A DNA stretch of 64,000 bases from Parabacteroides distasonis (lineage in GTDB: Bacteria; Bacteroidota; Bacteroidia; Bacteroidales; Tannerellaceae): positions 124,001 through 188,000 of the forward strand of contig JAFBIR010000003.1 in the NCBI GenBank assembly GCA_021531385.1, read 5' to 3'. The notes beneath the pieces were generated by a model that saw nothing but the letters and a program-made list of their open reading frames with translations, did no database searches and was not told where the DNA came from. A program made the translations under genes and the position numbers. Positions 1 to 8,389 of the stretch are shown in pieces. Positions within the stretch are counted from its first letter, which is position 1. Each line of letters opens with the position of its first letter.

Positions 1-436
1 GAGCCTCTCGCAGCAGCTCCGAGCCATCCTTGCCGGTCTGCGGCAGCACAGAGAGCACAAAGCGATCTCCCTTGCGCTCGATCTGCGTCGCTCGCACGAC
101 TACCTCACCTAAAGCCACCTGGCTCGTCGCAAAACGCAGCTCCAAGACCCCCTCTTGCGGCATCTCCACCACCTGCTGAATAGGCTCATAACCCACATAT
201 TGCACATGCAGCTCATACTGCCCCGGAGCAGCCTCCAAGGTGAAACAGCCCAAGCTGTCCGTCACCGCACCACTCACCTGCTGACCCGCCTGCAACAAGA
301 TCGCTGTCGCAAACTCCACCGGCTCGCCTTGCGCATCTCTCACACGGCCTTGCAGCCTTTTCCCGATCTCCTCATTAGCCATGCCCGGCAGCAGGACACC
401 CACTAACAAACACACCACTAAAACCAACCGCTTCAT
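1..436 (-). CDS. TonB-dependent receptor-like outer-membrane protein, 5' part only
   Basis: The frame runs off the left edge of the window, so only about 145 N-terminal residues are visible. They start with MKRLVLVVVCLLVGVLLPG, a signal peptide. A carboxypeptidase-D-like regulatory domain follows at about residues 28-100 (LQGRVRDAQGEPVEFATA; YELHVQYVGYEP). The segment ALGEVVVRATQIERKGDRF then leads toward a plug or barrel domain. This order is typical of Bacteroidetes outer-membrane receptors of the SusC and PF14905 barrel types, and the wording after the regulatory domain looks more like the latter. The start is the ATG at 436, directly before the signal sequence. Substrate cannot be told from this fragment. 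Confidence 0.8.
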   Translation of the reverse strand, partial: MKRLVLVVCLLVGVLLPGMANEEIGKRLQGRVRDAQGEPVEFATAILLQAGQQVSGAVTDSLGCFTLEAAPGQYELHVQYVGYEPIQQVVEMPQEGVLELRFATSQVALGEVVVRATQIERKGDRFVLSVLPQTGKDGSELLREA

Positions 437-602
437 CTTTAATCTCCTGTTTGACTGTTTATACTAAATCAGAAAATGGTTTATTTTATAAACTATAAAC
501 TGATTAAAAAAGCAAAGGAGCTGCGCATATCTCCTTTGCATACCGCGAATATAGAGCAGTTTATTTTATAAACCAAGGATTAGACGAAGATTTTTCAAGA
601 AA

Positions 603-872
603 TCACTTTGCATAATGAAAACGCATCGAGAAAACGTAAACATAGACCTTATTATCACTCACTTTATAAATAATGCGATGTTCATCATTAATACGGCGAG
701 ACCATTTGCCTCTCAAATCCCCCTTCAATGGTTCTGGTTTACCTATACCTGTAAATGGATGCAGCAGAATATCCTCCAACAATAAAGAGATACGCTTCAT
801 GATCGCCGTGTTATGGGTTTTCTTCCAATAGTCACGATCTGCTATTGCTGATTCCAAAAGGATTAATTCCAT
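603..872 (-). CDS. Txe/YoeB-family mRNA interferase toxin
   Basis: This 89-residue protein has the size and pattern of YoeB/Txe toxins, which cleave mRNA at the ribosome. Visible marks are KWSRRINDEHRIIYKV at about residues 56-71 and a C-terminus ending in SMRFHYAK; family members end in a similar S-x-x-x-HY tail carrying the catalytic histidine. The adjoining 76-codon gene overlaps it by 10 bases upstream on the same strand, the usual antitoxin-toxin arrangement. Regulation is presumably by the antitoxin and the toxin-antitoxin complex (family knowledge). The pair sits in a gene-poor accessory stretch. Confidence 0.88.
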   Translation of the reverse strand: MELILLESAIADRDYWKKTHNTAIMKRISLLLEDILLHPFTGIGKPEPLKGDLRGKWSRRINDEHRIIYKVSDNKVYVYVFSMRFHYAK

Positions 873-1093
873 AAGTCCTCAACTTTCATAGGTGTACCCT
901 TGCCCTCCTCGATCTCTTGATCTCCCTTGCGCAAGAGATCAAGCATAGCCGATGAAGAAGAGATATAAGCTGTTTCATCTTCCGCATCAACGCTGTCCAC
1001 GATCTTCACCCCAGCTATCCGAGAAAGCATCTGTTTTAGTTCATCCAAAACACACGGATTAGAAACTTGTAATGTTAATGTTGTCATTGTCAT
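863..1093 (-). CDS. antitoxin of the YoeB-like pair
   Basis: A 76-residue acidic protein encoded directly upstream of the YoeB-like toxin with a 10-base overlap, which indicates translational coupling. The N-terminus (LTLQVSNPCVLDELKQMLSR) is compatible with a small dimerising DNA-binding domain, and the C-terminal half (KGDQEIEEGKGTPMKVEDLW) with an extended toxin-wrapping tail. It lacks an obvious YefM/Phd signature, so it belongs to one of the short antitoxin types common in Bacteroidales. The role is inferred mainly from position. Two adjacent Met codons (MTM) are possible starts. Confidence 0.75.
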   Translation of the reverse strand: MTMTTLTLQVSNPCVLDELKQMLSRIAGVKIVDSVDAEDETAYISSSSAMLDLLRKGDQEIEEGKGTPMKVEDLWN

Positions 1094-1155
1094 ACCCTTT
1101 TATGATTCATCGCACAATGATACAATAAAAACTTCATACCTCCAACTATCTCGCT

Positions 1156-1827
1156 TTATTTTGTTTCTCTTGCCGTGATATGGAAACAACCCTGCTTGCG
1201 CTCATGCTTCACGTAGCAACGATCCGCCTTCTTCAAGTCACGGAGCACCATGGCAAGCACCATCTTGAGACGATCCCTATCAATGTTGAGTGTATCTTCC
1301 TCATCCACCTTCGTGAAGCGTGCCCACGAGACATCGAAAGTGGTACCATACTGATGAGCGGAGTTTTCCGAGGAGTTAGTGTTACGCTTCTTGAGGTTCT
1401 TCACGTCATCCACCGTGCGAGTCACGCTGGTCACCTTCACTTTATAGATTGAGGCATTCAGGTTACGCAAAGAATCTTGGAAGTTCCGGCCAATGTCCTC
1501 CAACAGCTTAGCCGCCTCGGGCACAAGATAGGGAATGGAATGGGTCAGCTCCTCCACCTCGTAGTATTTGTTCGTCTCAATCTCCTCCATCTGGCGAGAA
1601 GCATGTTCAGCCGCCTCTCTTGAGGGCACCGGCTCGATACCGATCTTCTGCGCCTCGGCCAAGTGCACCGGATTCAAGTCGTTGAAGTCACGATTATAAC
1701 TGCCGTTATACCAAATCTTCTTCAACTCACCCCGCTTCTCCTTACAAGCCGGGCAGATTAACATGCAGGCCAGCAAGCCACACAAACCTATGATACCCCA
1801 TATCTTTCTACCGTAAATTCTTTTCAT
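1156..1827 (-). CDS. DUF5715-family lipoprotein, possibly peptidase M15-like
   Basis: About 223 residues. I chose the ATG at 1827 rather than the upstream one at 1854 because AGGAG lies about 7 bases before it and the signal peptide begins there (MKRIYGRKIWGIIGLCGLLAC). LLAC is a plausible lipobox, suggesting an inner- or outer-membrane lipoprotein. The C-terminal half contains SSENSAHQYGTTFDVSW, which resembles the S-x-H-x-x-G-x-A-x-D zinc motif of M15/VanY/MepA peptidases, with a later CFHI at the C-terminus. That points to a cell-wall peptidase fold, but activity is not shown. It stands alone, with no operon partner. Confidence 0.65.
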   Translation of the reverse strand: MKRIYGRKIWGIIGLCGLLACMLICPACKEKRGELKKIWYNGSYNRDFNDLNPVHLAEAQKIGIEPVPSREAAEHASRQMEEIETNKYYEVEELTHSIPYLVPEAAKLLEDIGRNFQDSLRNLNASIYKVKVTSVTRTVDDVKNLKKRNTNSSENSAHQYGTTFDVSWARFTKVDEEDTLNIDRDRLKMVLAMVLRDLKKADRCYVKHERKQGCFHITARETK

Positions 1828-2018
1828 GTTCCTGTCTCCTCTTTTTGTATGCAAAGATAGCGCATCCTTTTCACCCCACCAACACTTGTCCCGTATCTTG
1901 TGGTTCGATTCCTATCTGCAGAAGGCCTTTAGGGCAATCAGTCAGCGAAGTCGCCAAAGCCTCCCTATCGCCTACCACGAGGAGAAAAAATTTTTTACCT
2001 CACGAGGGAAAAAATAAA

Positions 2019-2063
2019 AATGTTGCTTTGTTGCCTGTTGCCTACCTAAATTTTGTATATACC
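2019..2063 (-). repeat. GGTAAC-type triplet repeat with AT tract, copy A (inverted)
   Basis: Read on the minus strand this is GGCAACAGGCAACAAAGCAACATT preceded by an AT-rich GGGTATATACAAAATTT. It aligns along its whole length with the copy at 15755-15802, where the units read GGTAAC. Same motif as the three direct copies at 2220-2395 but in the opposite orientation. Confidence 0.7.
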
Positions 2064-2219
2064 CGGATTCTTCACCCTGCGCCGACCTTCCCCGATCTAC
2101 TTTCCCCCTAAAGGCCTTTACAGGAAGAGCAGATAAGAATGAGCCACTCTTTCTATACTTATTAGTTTTTTAGGAAGGATATATACTTATATATATATCG
2201 CGCGATATACTGAAAGTAA

Positions 2220-2395
2220 GGTAACGGGTAACAAGGCAACATTTCCACTCAACCGCTTTCAGGGATATGCAAAATTAATGCGGGTAACAGGTAACAAGGT
2301 AACATTTCCGCTCCGTCCCGATCAGTGCCTTTCCCTGAAAAAAGTTGAGTGAATGCAAAATTCAAGCCGGTAACAGGTAACAAGGTAACATTTCC
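2220..2395 (+). repeat. three direct copies of a GGTAAC triplet motif
   Basis: Copies start at 2220, 2283 and 2369 and each run 27 bases: three GGTAAC-like hexamers 7 and 8 bases apart, ending ACATTTCC. The first copy is preceded by a TATATATATA tract, as are copy A and the copy at 15755. Between them lies a second degenerate element, TCAACCGCTTTCAGGGA (2250, 2399) with reverse-oriented forms around 2331-2355 and a further copy near 2564-2588. No coding frame covers the block. The clustered spaced hexamers look iteron-like; function is unknown. Confidence 0.75.
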
Positions 2396-2399
2396 GATC

Positions 2400-3030
2400 A
2401 ACCGCCTTCAGGGAAAGACAGCCCAGCAAACCCGTGATTCAATTGAATGCAGGCCTTAAAAACCGATGTTCTACCTATATCAGGGTTTATATGACTTTAT
2501 TCAATCAAGACCAGGGATAAGAGAATTTCATTCAACTATCCTCTGGTTTATAGTAGGAATCCATTCAACGTTTTTCAGGGAAAGACACATATTTTGATTT
2601 GCAACACTAAGATAGGTGAAAAATCTGACATGGCAAAATCCTGAGCAACTTTTTGTTGCTCAGTTACTTAAAAAGTTATATTTGTAATAGTGTTGCGGAA
2701 TTAAGGATATAAATAGATATCTGGTTGTTCATTATTTTTCTTTCACCTTCGTTCATTCCCTCGGAAATACTAATAATGAACCTGAGCAGTTCGGACAGTA
2801 TTGTATCTGCCACAATGCTCTACAAACAGCCTCATTAGGGAATATAAAAATGAGCACTGAATATCAAGCACTATTGATTAAGAAGTCCGTTGCAAAAGTA
2901 CAAAAAATTGATTTTTGAACAAATAAAGTCAAACTAATTGTCATGTTTCGACCGAAAAAGTGTAGAGATGGCTTGATTATTCGTCCGGGAAAATGTATGT
3001 TTGCGGGTGACCCAAATATGGTTTCATTTA
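2400..3030. other. gene-poor tract without a recognisable gene
   Basis: AT-rich sequence with degenerate copies of the CAACNNTTTTCAGGGAAAG element up to about 2590 and no long open frame after that. I see no RNA gene and no insertion-sequence ends. It probably consists of decayed accessory DNA. Confidence 0.5.
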
Positions 3031-3240
3031 CCGTTACTGAATCCTTTTTGCTTGCAGGCATCAATCAAGGGGGCAATCACCTCGTCGTAGGCTTCATAGA
3101 TGGGGGAGAGATCGAAATTGTGATAGGCACTATCCCGATTTGTTGGATAGGTCTGATTTGGAGATTATCCACGGTTTCGCCCAGGACAATGAGATGTAGG
3201 GCACTTGATGCTGTTTCCCTAACACAACGATCCGGACCAG
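3030..3240 (-). pseudogene. possible 3' remnant of a decayed gene
   Basis: On the minus strand one frame reads YPTNRDSAYHNFDLSPIYEA and then YDEVIAPLIDACKQKGF before a stop near 3025. It has a normal coding look, but upstream in the same frame there is a stop (about 3166), while the neighbouring frame carries ALHLIVLGETVDN. The pattern suggests a frameshifted gene end. I do not recognise the family, and it may be chance. Confidence 0.3.
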
Positions 3241-3257
3241 ATCCCGAAAAAATTCTT

Positions 3258-3265
3258 TACCTTTG
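3258..3265 (+). promoter_or_regulatory. candidate Bacteroidales -7 box (TACCTTTG)
   Basis: TACCTTTG fits the Bacteroides -7 consensus TAnnTTTG and lies 27 bases before the lipoprotein start at 3293. No clear -33 TTTG at the expected distance, so support is moderate. Confidence 0.45.
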
Positions 3266-3292
3266 CTGCTAAATTTCTAAACCCTGCGTATT

Positions 3293-3907
3293 ATGAGCAA
3301 AACAAACTTTATACTATTAGCAGCGCTACTTACCGCATGCGCATCCAAGGAGGCAACTACCCTGGTCGAACCCTTACAACCTCAAAGCTCCGTCATCGAG
3401 CTACGTAACGTCACTATCCCTGCCCATTTCACCCGGAGCGACTTTGATTGGGAGAGGCAGACCCTGACCCTGCAACCCTTCAGCATGGATTTGTATTCCT
3501 CAGAAGCCATCCGTCGTATGAAGCCGGGTGACCGGTTTCTGTTCGATAGCGACACGTTGACCGTCGAGACCGTTGAATTTGATGGCGACTATGTGCTCGT
3601 CAATAAAGGAATCGAGGAGGGTGGAGCCGACCTCCGTCAGGAGGAGAACGGTTGCTACCGTGGTGTAATCTGGGATGACTACGCTACCTTCACTCCCTTG
3701 GACGCTGTCACGCTTCCGCTATCCGACACTTGGACGCTCACCGATTGCGGCGAAAACCCCACTGATCCGTCCATCGAGGTAACAGCGGATCACCAAACCT
3801 ATTTGGATGCCCTGCCCGACTACAATGAGCAGTTTTCACCGCTGAATACCTTGGTAGAGATCCAGAACGGCCAGATTGTATCCATCGCAAGAAGATGGAT
3901 ACCCTAA
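3293..3907 (+). CDS. small predicted lipoprotein at the head of the NRPS operon
   Basis: 204 residues. N-terminus MSKTNFILLAALLTACASK has a clear lipobox (LTAC), so the mature protein would be lipid-anchored. The rest is acidic and beta-rich in look (FDWERQTLTLQPFSMDLYSS; GDRFLFDSDTLTVETVEFDG); I do not recognise a family. Its stop lies 13 bases inside the following NRPS gene if that gene starts at 3895, so the two are probably translationally coupled. Its placement suggests a role tied to the product of the cluster, for example handling or sensing it in the envelope, but this is inference only. Confidence 0.7.
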   Translation: MSKTNFILLAALLTACASKEATTLVEPLQPQSSVIELRNVTIPAHFTRSDFDWERQTLTLQPFSMDLYSSEAIRRMKPGDRFLFDSDTLTVETVEFDGDYVLVNKGIEEGGADLRQEENGCYRGVIWDDYATFTPLDAVTLPLSDTWTLTDCGENPTDPSIEVTADHQTYLDALPDYNEQFSPLNTLVEIQNGQIVSIARRWIP

Positions 3908-6900
3908 TCGTCAACTGTATGGAATACATTTTGGAGAATCAGCTTAACTCCTATAGGACCTTTCGGAGGTATGTTGAGTCGTATGCATCCGGTTGCCGCA
4001 CGGTTGTTGCGCTCATACGCCGTCGAGCTGCCTTGAGTCCTGCCGCTGTTGCCGTGGTAGATAAAACATCGGCGTTGAGTTATGAAGAGCTTGACCGCCA
4101 ATCAGACGCATTGGCCATACGCCTGCGCCAGAATGGAGTAGGTGCCGGTAAATATGTGGGCATTATGCTCCCACGCACCAAGGAATATATCGTGGCCATA
4201 ATGGCAACTCTCAAGGCCGGTGGCACTTATGTTCCACTCGACGCAGCCTGCCCAAGAATCCGCCTCAATACGATTGTGACGCAGTCGTCCATGAGTTGCC
4301 TGATCATACGTGGTGGAAAAATACCCACGTGGGATGCGCAACCGGTTCAGTCGGTTATAGATATGGAAGATATGTCCTATGCAAGCCCGGGGTGTGCGTG
4401 TGCGCCCGACTACAGTGAGGAGGTCGGAGCAGCGTGCCTGATGTTCACATCGGGTACTACAGGAGAGCCCAAAGGCGTTATCATCAGCCACAGATATATC
4501 AAGTCGCTTGCCTTGTACGGCTCAAGGCTGTTCCAGCTGACCGAGCGTGACCGCGTGATGCTACATCCGAGTTTTGGGGTAATCGCATCATTTGGCAATA
4601 TCTATCCTGCACTGATATCTGGCAGTAGCGTGCATATCATCAGCGATGACCTGCGCCACGATATCATGGCATTACGGAGATACATCGTCCATGCCGGCAT
4701 CAGTGGCGGAGTGCTCTACACGGCCATAGGATCGCAACTGCTCGATAGTAGATTGACCAGTATGCGGTGGATGATGATGGGTGGCGAACCATTGGTGTCG
4801 CCAAGCATACCAGCAGGGATGTCGGTTTATATCTGTCTGGGGTGTACCGAGGGGCTGTTCATTGCCCATAGCCAAATTGGAGCTGGGGAGCACAAGGGCG
4901 TTATGGCCTTGACAACGCCGGCTGCGTGCAATGTGACCTTACTTGTCGATGCGGCCGGCAATCCGGTGAAGCAGGGTGAGATAGGGGAGATAGCGATTAC
5001 GGGAGATGTGGTTGCCGACGGCTATGTGGATGATAGGCAGGCGACAGGCGCGAAGTTTGGCTCGAGTCCGCTGATAGCCGGACGTACCCTGTATCGTACT
5101 GGAGATTTGGGACGAATCAACGACCGTGGAATGCTCGAATACTGTGGGCGTGCCGACCGGCAAATCAAAGTGAGTGGTTATCGCATCGAGCCGGCAGAGG
5201 TAGAGGCTGCGATTCTTGGCTTTGGGGGAGGTATTGTCGGCACCATAGTGGCGGCTGTAAATATCTGTAATACCAGGCAGTTATGCGCATGGTATGCTTC
5301 GGAGCGGCCGATTGCAGCCTCCAGTATAAAAGATCATGTAAGTCGGCTGTTGCCTGCTTATATGGTTCCGAAGTATTATGTCCATACACCGAGTCTGCTG
5401 ACAGGCAATGGTGACAAGATTGACATAGCGTCGCTCCCGCTTCCCGAAATTGCCAGTGATGAGATCGTGCCGCCGCGTGATATGGCAGAAGAAAAGGTAC
5501 TGGCTATGGTGAAGCGTGTGCTGGGGTGTGATCAGATCGGTGTCACCACCGACTTGGTAACAGTGGGGCTGACGTCACTTCAGGCAATGTATATAGCCAC
5601 TTGTATGGAGGAAGAGCTGCAACTGACGCTGCACACATGGCAGATGTTGGGGAAGAGGTCGATACGCCAGTGGCTTGCTGAAGCCCGTCACACTGGGCAT
5701 GTTGTGCACACCTATCCTGCCCGACGCTTTTATCCGCTGCTTGCAGGACAGTGGCGTATCTATCATGAAATGCTTGATGACCCCTATAATGCCAAGAATG
5801 GCACTTTTCGCCTGATATTCATGCCGGCAATGACCGTTTCCCGACTGGCCGCGGCTGTGGAACGTGTGATCGAAGCTCATCAGTCGTTGGGAGTGAGGAT
5901 CGTACTGCACAAGGGTGTTCCCATGATGGAACGAAGCGACTCTGCCAAGCCTGATGTGGAAGTCTATGAGGTGGCGGAAGACTGGGACAGCCATGAATGT
6001 GCAAGGCATTTGAAGCCATTCTTTATTTCAGAAGAAAGTAATCCACTTGTGCGCATTGTCGTGATTGGCAAGCCGTCGGGAGCCTATTTGCTGATACACT
6101 GCGCCCATATCATCTACGATGGAGCATCTCTACAACTATTTCTCGATGATTTGATTGCCGCCCTTCAGGGTAAAGCCCTGCAACCGGAGCCTGTCACCCT
6201 TTTTGATGTGTCACTTCAAGAGGCAGCGTATGCCGGCACTGCCCAAGGAGTGAGGGATCAGGAATACTACCGGCAATTGTGTAGCGGGTGCACTGCCATC
6301 ACCGAGTTGCAGCCAGGCAAAGACCTATCAGGCTCAGTCGGTTTTAGCTACGACACCGGGCTGGTAGATGCCTATTGCCGAAGCAAGGCAGTCACCGCAA
6401 GCAGCTTCTGGACGACCACTATGCTGCGGGCATTACACCGGGTGACGGGGATTGGCGATTTGGCGGTGTGCACATTCTCAAGTCGGCGGTCTGCGGCGGA
6501 ATGGAGGCGTACCAGCGGTATGCTGCTGAGGTTACTGCCGATCGTGAGCCACAGCCGGGACCAAGAACCGGACGCAGCCATGCGCGAGCTCCAGGACCAA
6601 CTGACTGCCACCCTGCAACACGAACAATACCCATTTTGCAAGATACAGTACACGCTGAACCTGCCCTTCAGTTTCTTGTACATCTATCAAGAAGGCCTGG
6701 CGCGATTGCACTATCCGGAAGACTGGCACGAGGTGAGTGTGGCAGTGCCACACGATGAAACGCGAATATGTTGCGTGCAGGTGTTCCCTTATGCCACGGG
6801 CACAAAGGTATGCATTGAATATAATGGAACATCATATAGCCGTAGCGGAGCGCAGCTTCTGGCAGATAAGTGGCAATCTGTCGTGTGTGAAATCATCAAT

Positions 6901-6945
6901 AAACATTTAAAAACAACTGAGAATTATGGAACACAGGAGAATTGA
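3895..6945 (+). CDS. one-module nonribosomal peptide synthetase (adenylation - carrier - condensation)
   Basis: 1016 residues. The adenylation domain (about 40-515) has core A3 FTSGTTGEPKG at 184-194, A7 YRTGDLG at 400-406, A8 RADRQIKVSGYRIEP from 419, and the catalytic lysine in GNGDKID (K508). The carrier domain follows with its phosphopantetheine serine in LTSLQAM (S561). The C-terminal part (about 610-1010) is a condensation-type domain: the HHxxxDG motif reads AHIIYDG (737-743), keeping the second, catalytic His738 but with Ala for the first His. There is no thioesterase or reductase. Order A-T-C is unusual for a stand-alone enzyme; the condensation domain may join the loaded amino acid to a separate acceptor. 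Overlaps the lipoprotein gene (13 bases) and the glycosyltransferase gene (20 bases). ATG at 3919 is an alternative start that would remove the first overlap. A phosphopantetheinyl transferase is not in the window. Confidence 0.9.
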   Translation: MDTLIVNCMEYILENQLNSYRTFRRYVESYASGCRTVVALIRRRAALSPAAVAVVDKTSALSYEELDRQSDALAIRLRQNGVGAGKYVGIMLPRTKEYIVAIMATLKAGGTYVPLDAACPRIRLNTIVTQSSMSCLIIRGGKIPTWDAQPVQSVIDMEDMSYASPGCACAPDYSEEVGAACLMFTSGTTGEPKGVIISHRYIKSLALYGSRLFQLTERDRVMLHPSFGVIASFGNIYPALISGSSVHIISDDLRHDIMALRRYIVHAGISGGVLYTAIGSQLLDSRLTSMRWMMMGGEPLVSPSIPAGMSVYICLGCTEGLFIAHSQIGAGEHKGVMALTTPAACNVTLLVDAAGNPVKQGEIGEIAITGDVVADGYVDDRQATGAKFGSSPLIAGRTLYRTGDLGRINDRGMLEYCGRADRQIKVSGYRIEPAEVEAAILGFGGGIVGTIVAAVNICNTRQLCAWYASERPIAASSIKDHVSRLLPAYMVPKYYVHTPSLLTGNGDKIDIASLPLPEIASDEIVPPRDMAEEKVLAMVKRVLGCDQIGVTTDLVTVGLTSLQAMYIATCMEEELQLTLHTWQMLGKRSIRQWLAEARHTGHVVHTYPARRFYPLLAGQWRIYHEMLDDPYNAKNGTFRLIFMPAMTVSRLAAAVERVIEAHQSLGVRIVLHKGVPMMERSDSAKPDVEVYEVAEDWDSHECARHLKPFFISEESNPLVRIVVIGKPSGAYLLIHCAHIIYDGASLQLFLDDLIAALQGKALQPEPVTLFDVSLQEAAYAGTAQGVRDQEYYRQLCSGCTAITELQPGKDLSGSVGFSYDTGLVDAYCRSKAVTASSFWTTTMLRALHRVTGIGDLAVCTFSSRRSAAEWRRTSGMLLRLLPIVSHSRDQEPDAAMRELQDQLTATLQHEQYPFCKIQYTLNLPFSFLYIYQEGLARLHYPEDWHEVSVAVPHDETRICCVQVFPYATGTKVCIEYNGTSYSRSGAQLLADKWQSVVCEIINKHLKTTENYGTQEN

Positions 6946-7792
6946 CATAGCCACTAATTTCAATGACCTTTATGTGAAGCAGGGTGCCACAATGATACTG
7001 TCTGCACTGGCAACCAATCCCGACAGGGACATCTATGTGCACGTATTCACCGATGCACTCTCCGATACAAACGTAGGTCTGTTGCAGCAGACGGTGCAAG
7101 ACCGGCGCGGCCAAGTGATCGTCCACCCGATAGGGGATGACCTGCTTGGGCAATTCCCGGAATGCCATTACCTGAATTTTGCCCGAGTTTTGTATGGACG
7201 GTTGCTGATGCCTCAGATGCTGGATACCGAGATAAAGCGTGTACTTTATCTCGATGCTGACACCATCGTTGCCGGTGATATTTCAGAACTATGGGAAACC
7301 GACTTGCAAGGCAAGACGATAGGCGTGGTGCCCGACATGCTGCATTGGAACCGCCCCTTACTGCATCAATACACCGACATAGATGTGAGTGATGTCTATT
7401 TCAATGGAGGAGTGATACTCTTCGACTTGGAGCGGTGGCGGGCTACCCATGTCACAGAGCGGTTGATGCGATTTGCGGTAGCCCCACCGTGCAAGATATT
7501 TTTTGCCGATCAGGACCTGCTCAATATCGTGCTCGAACACGAAAAATATGAGTTGCCGCTGAGGTGCAATGCGCAAGAGGGCTTTTTCGGAGATATGCCC
7601 GATGTTCCGGCAACGGTGTGCCGACAGCTACGCCAAGCGGCATTGGATCCGTTGATCGTCCATTTTTTAGGGTATGAGGAAAACCGACCGTGGAATGAAA
7701 GCTGCACTCACCCGTTGCGGCATCTGTGGAGAAGATATTATGCGCTCACACCATGGGGCTTAAAGAATATTTCACCGAAAATTGATAAGTAA
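6926..7792 (+). CDS. family 8 glycosyltransferase
   Basis: 288 residues with the GT8 pattern: N-terminal nucleotide-binding segment (IDIATNFNDLYVKQGATMIL), the metal-binding DxD in LYLDADTIVAGD (D110 and D112), and YFNGGVILFDLERWR near residue 153. GT8 enzymes are retaining transferases that move glucose or galactose from a nucleotide sugar. The gene starts inside the NRPS gene (20-base overlap) and its stop shares one base with the next start (TAATG), so it is co-translated with both. The context suggests that it glycosylates the peptide or lipid product of the NRPS; that link is inference. Confidence 0.87.
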   Translation: MEHRRIDIATNFNDLYVKQGATMILSALATNPDRDIYVHVFTDALSDTNVGLLQQTVQDRRGQVIVHPIGDDLLGQFPECHYLNFARVLYGRLLMPQMLDTEIKRVLYLDADTIVAGDISELWETDLQGKTIGVVPDMLHWNRPLLHQYTDIDVSDVYFNGGVILFDLERWRATHVTERLMRFAVAPPCKIFFADQDLLNIVLEHEKYELPLRCNAQEGFFGDMPDVPATVCRQLRQAALDPLIVHFLGYEENRPWNESCTHPLRHLWRRYYALTPWGLKNISPKIDK

Positions 7793-7976
7793 TGATGAGA
7801 TTTTGTTCTATAACTACAGATAGCTCCCTTATGCGTGCCACGTTTTGGCGCTATATCTTTCCTACGTTGATATCATTTATGTCGTCGGCGATCAATGGCG
7901 TGATTGATGCTGCCATTGTAGGGCATCTGGTGGGTCCGTCGGGATTGTCGGTTATCAATATGTGCATGCCGATCAA
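7792..7976 (+). pseudogene. MATE-family exporter, truncated after about 60 residues
   Basis: Starts at the ATG that overlaps the glycosyltransferase stop (TAATG). The first 60 residues (YIFPTLISFMSSAINGVIDA; AAIVGHLVGPSGLSVINMCM) match the N-terminal helices of MATE multidrug/polyisoprenoid-type antiporters, which usually have about 440 residues. At about 7970-7976 the reading changes to IS1380-type transposase sequence in another frame and the open frame ends at 8043 in unrelated residues. The exporter is therefore destroyed in this strain. It was very probably the fourth gene of the NRPS operon, an export step for the product. Confidence 0.8.
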
Positions 7977-8252
7977 AACGGGTTTGGGTGGAACAGGCTG
8001 CCAAAATCTTTCATGGCCGAAAACACCGCATTCCTTCTGCTGACTGCATTGATACGCAATTTCTACAAAGGCATAATGGCAAAAATTGATGTCAAAGATT
8101 TCGGGCTCAAGGCTACGAGCCGCATTAAGGCTTTTGTGTTCAAGTTCATATCGGTGCCGGCCAAGTGGGTCAAGACCGCAAGGCAACACGTGCTCAATGT
8201 CTATACCGACAATCGTGCCTACGCCGGACTATTCCCGGAAGCCTATGGCTGA
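7977..8252 (+). pseudogene. IS1380-type transposase, C-terminal remnant
   Basis: The frame from 7977 reads NGFGWNRLPKSFMAENTAFL, then LTALIRNFYKGIM and later AFVFKFISVPAKWVKTARQ, which is the C-terminal part of IS1380-family transposases (IS942/IS612-like elements of Bacteroides). Everything before it is missing, and the junction is directly against the MATE fragment. The simplest history is insertion of the element into the MATE gene followed by a deletion that removed the rest of both. The first ATG of this frame (7962) lies in the MATE part and is not a real start. Confidence 0.75.
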
Positions 8253-8389
8253 TGCTACAGATTTTCATCAACAGCGTATTGCCTCAAGCCGCATCGTGGG
8301 GTAAGGGGCAACTGTGCACATCTGCGGCGATTTGAAGCTCAATTCCCGCCATCGGCATAACTAATCTGATCAAATCCCAACCCATTAAG

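Noticed and set aside
2943-3272. 109-codon plus-strand open frame in the gene-poor tract.
   Set aside because: Composition is unlike a protein; the minus strand of the same region has better coding character (remnant near 3030-3240).
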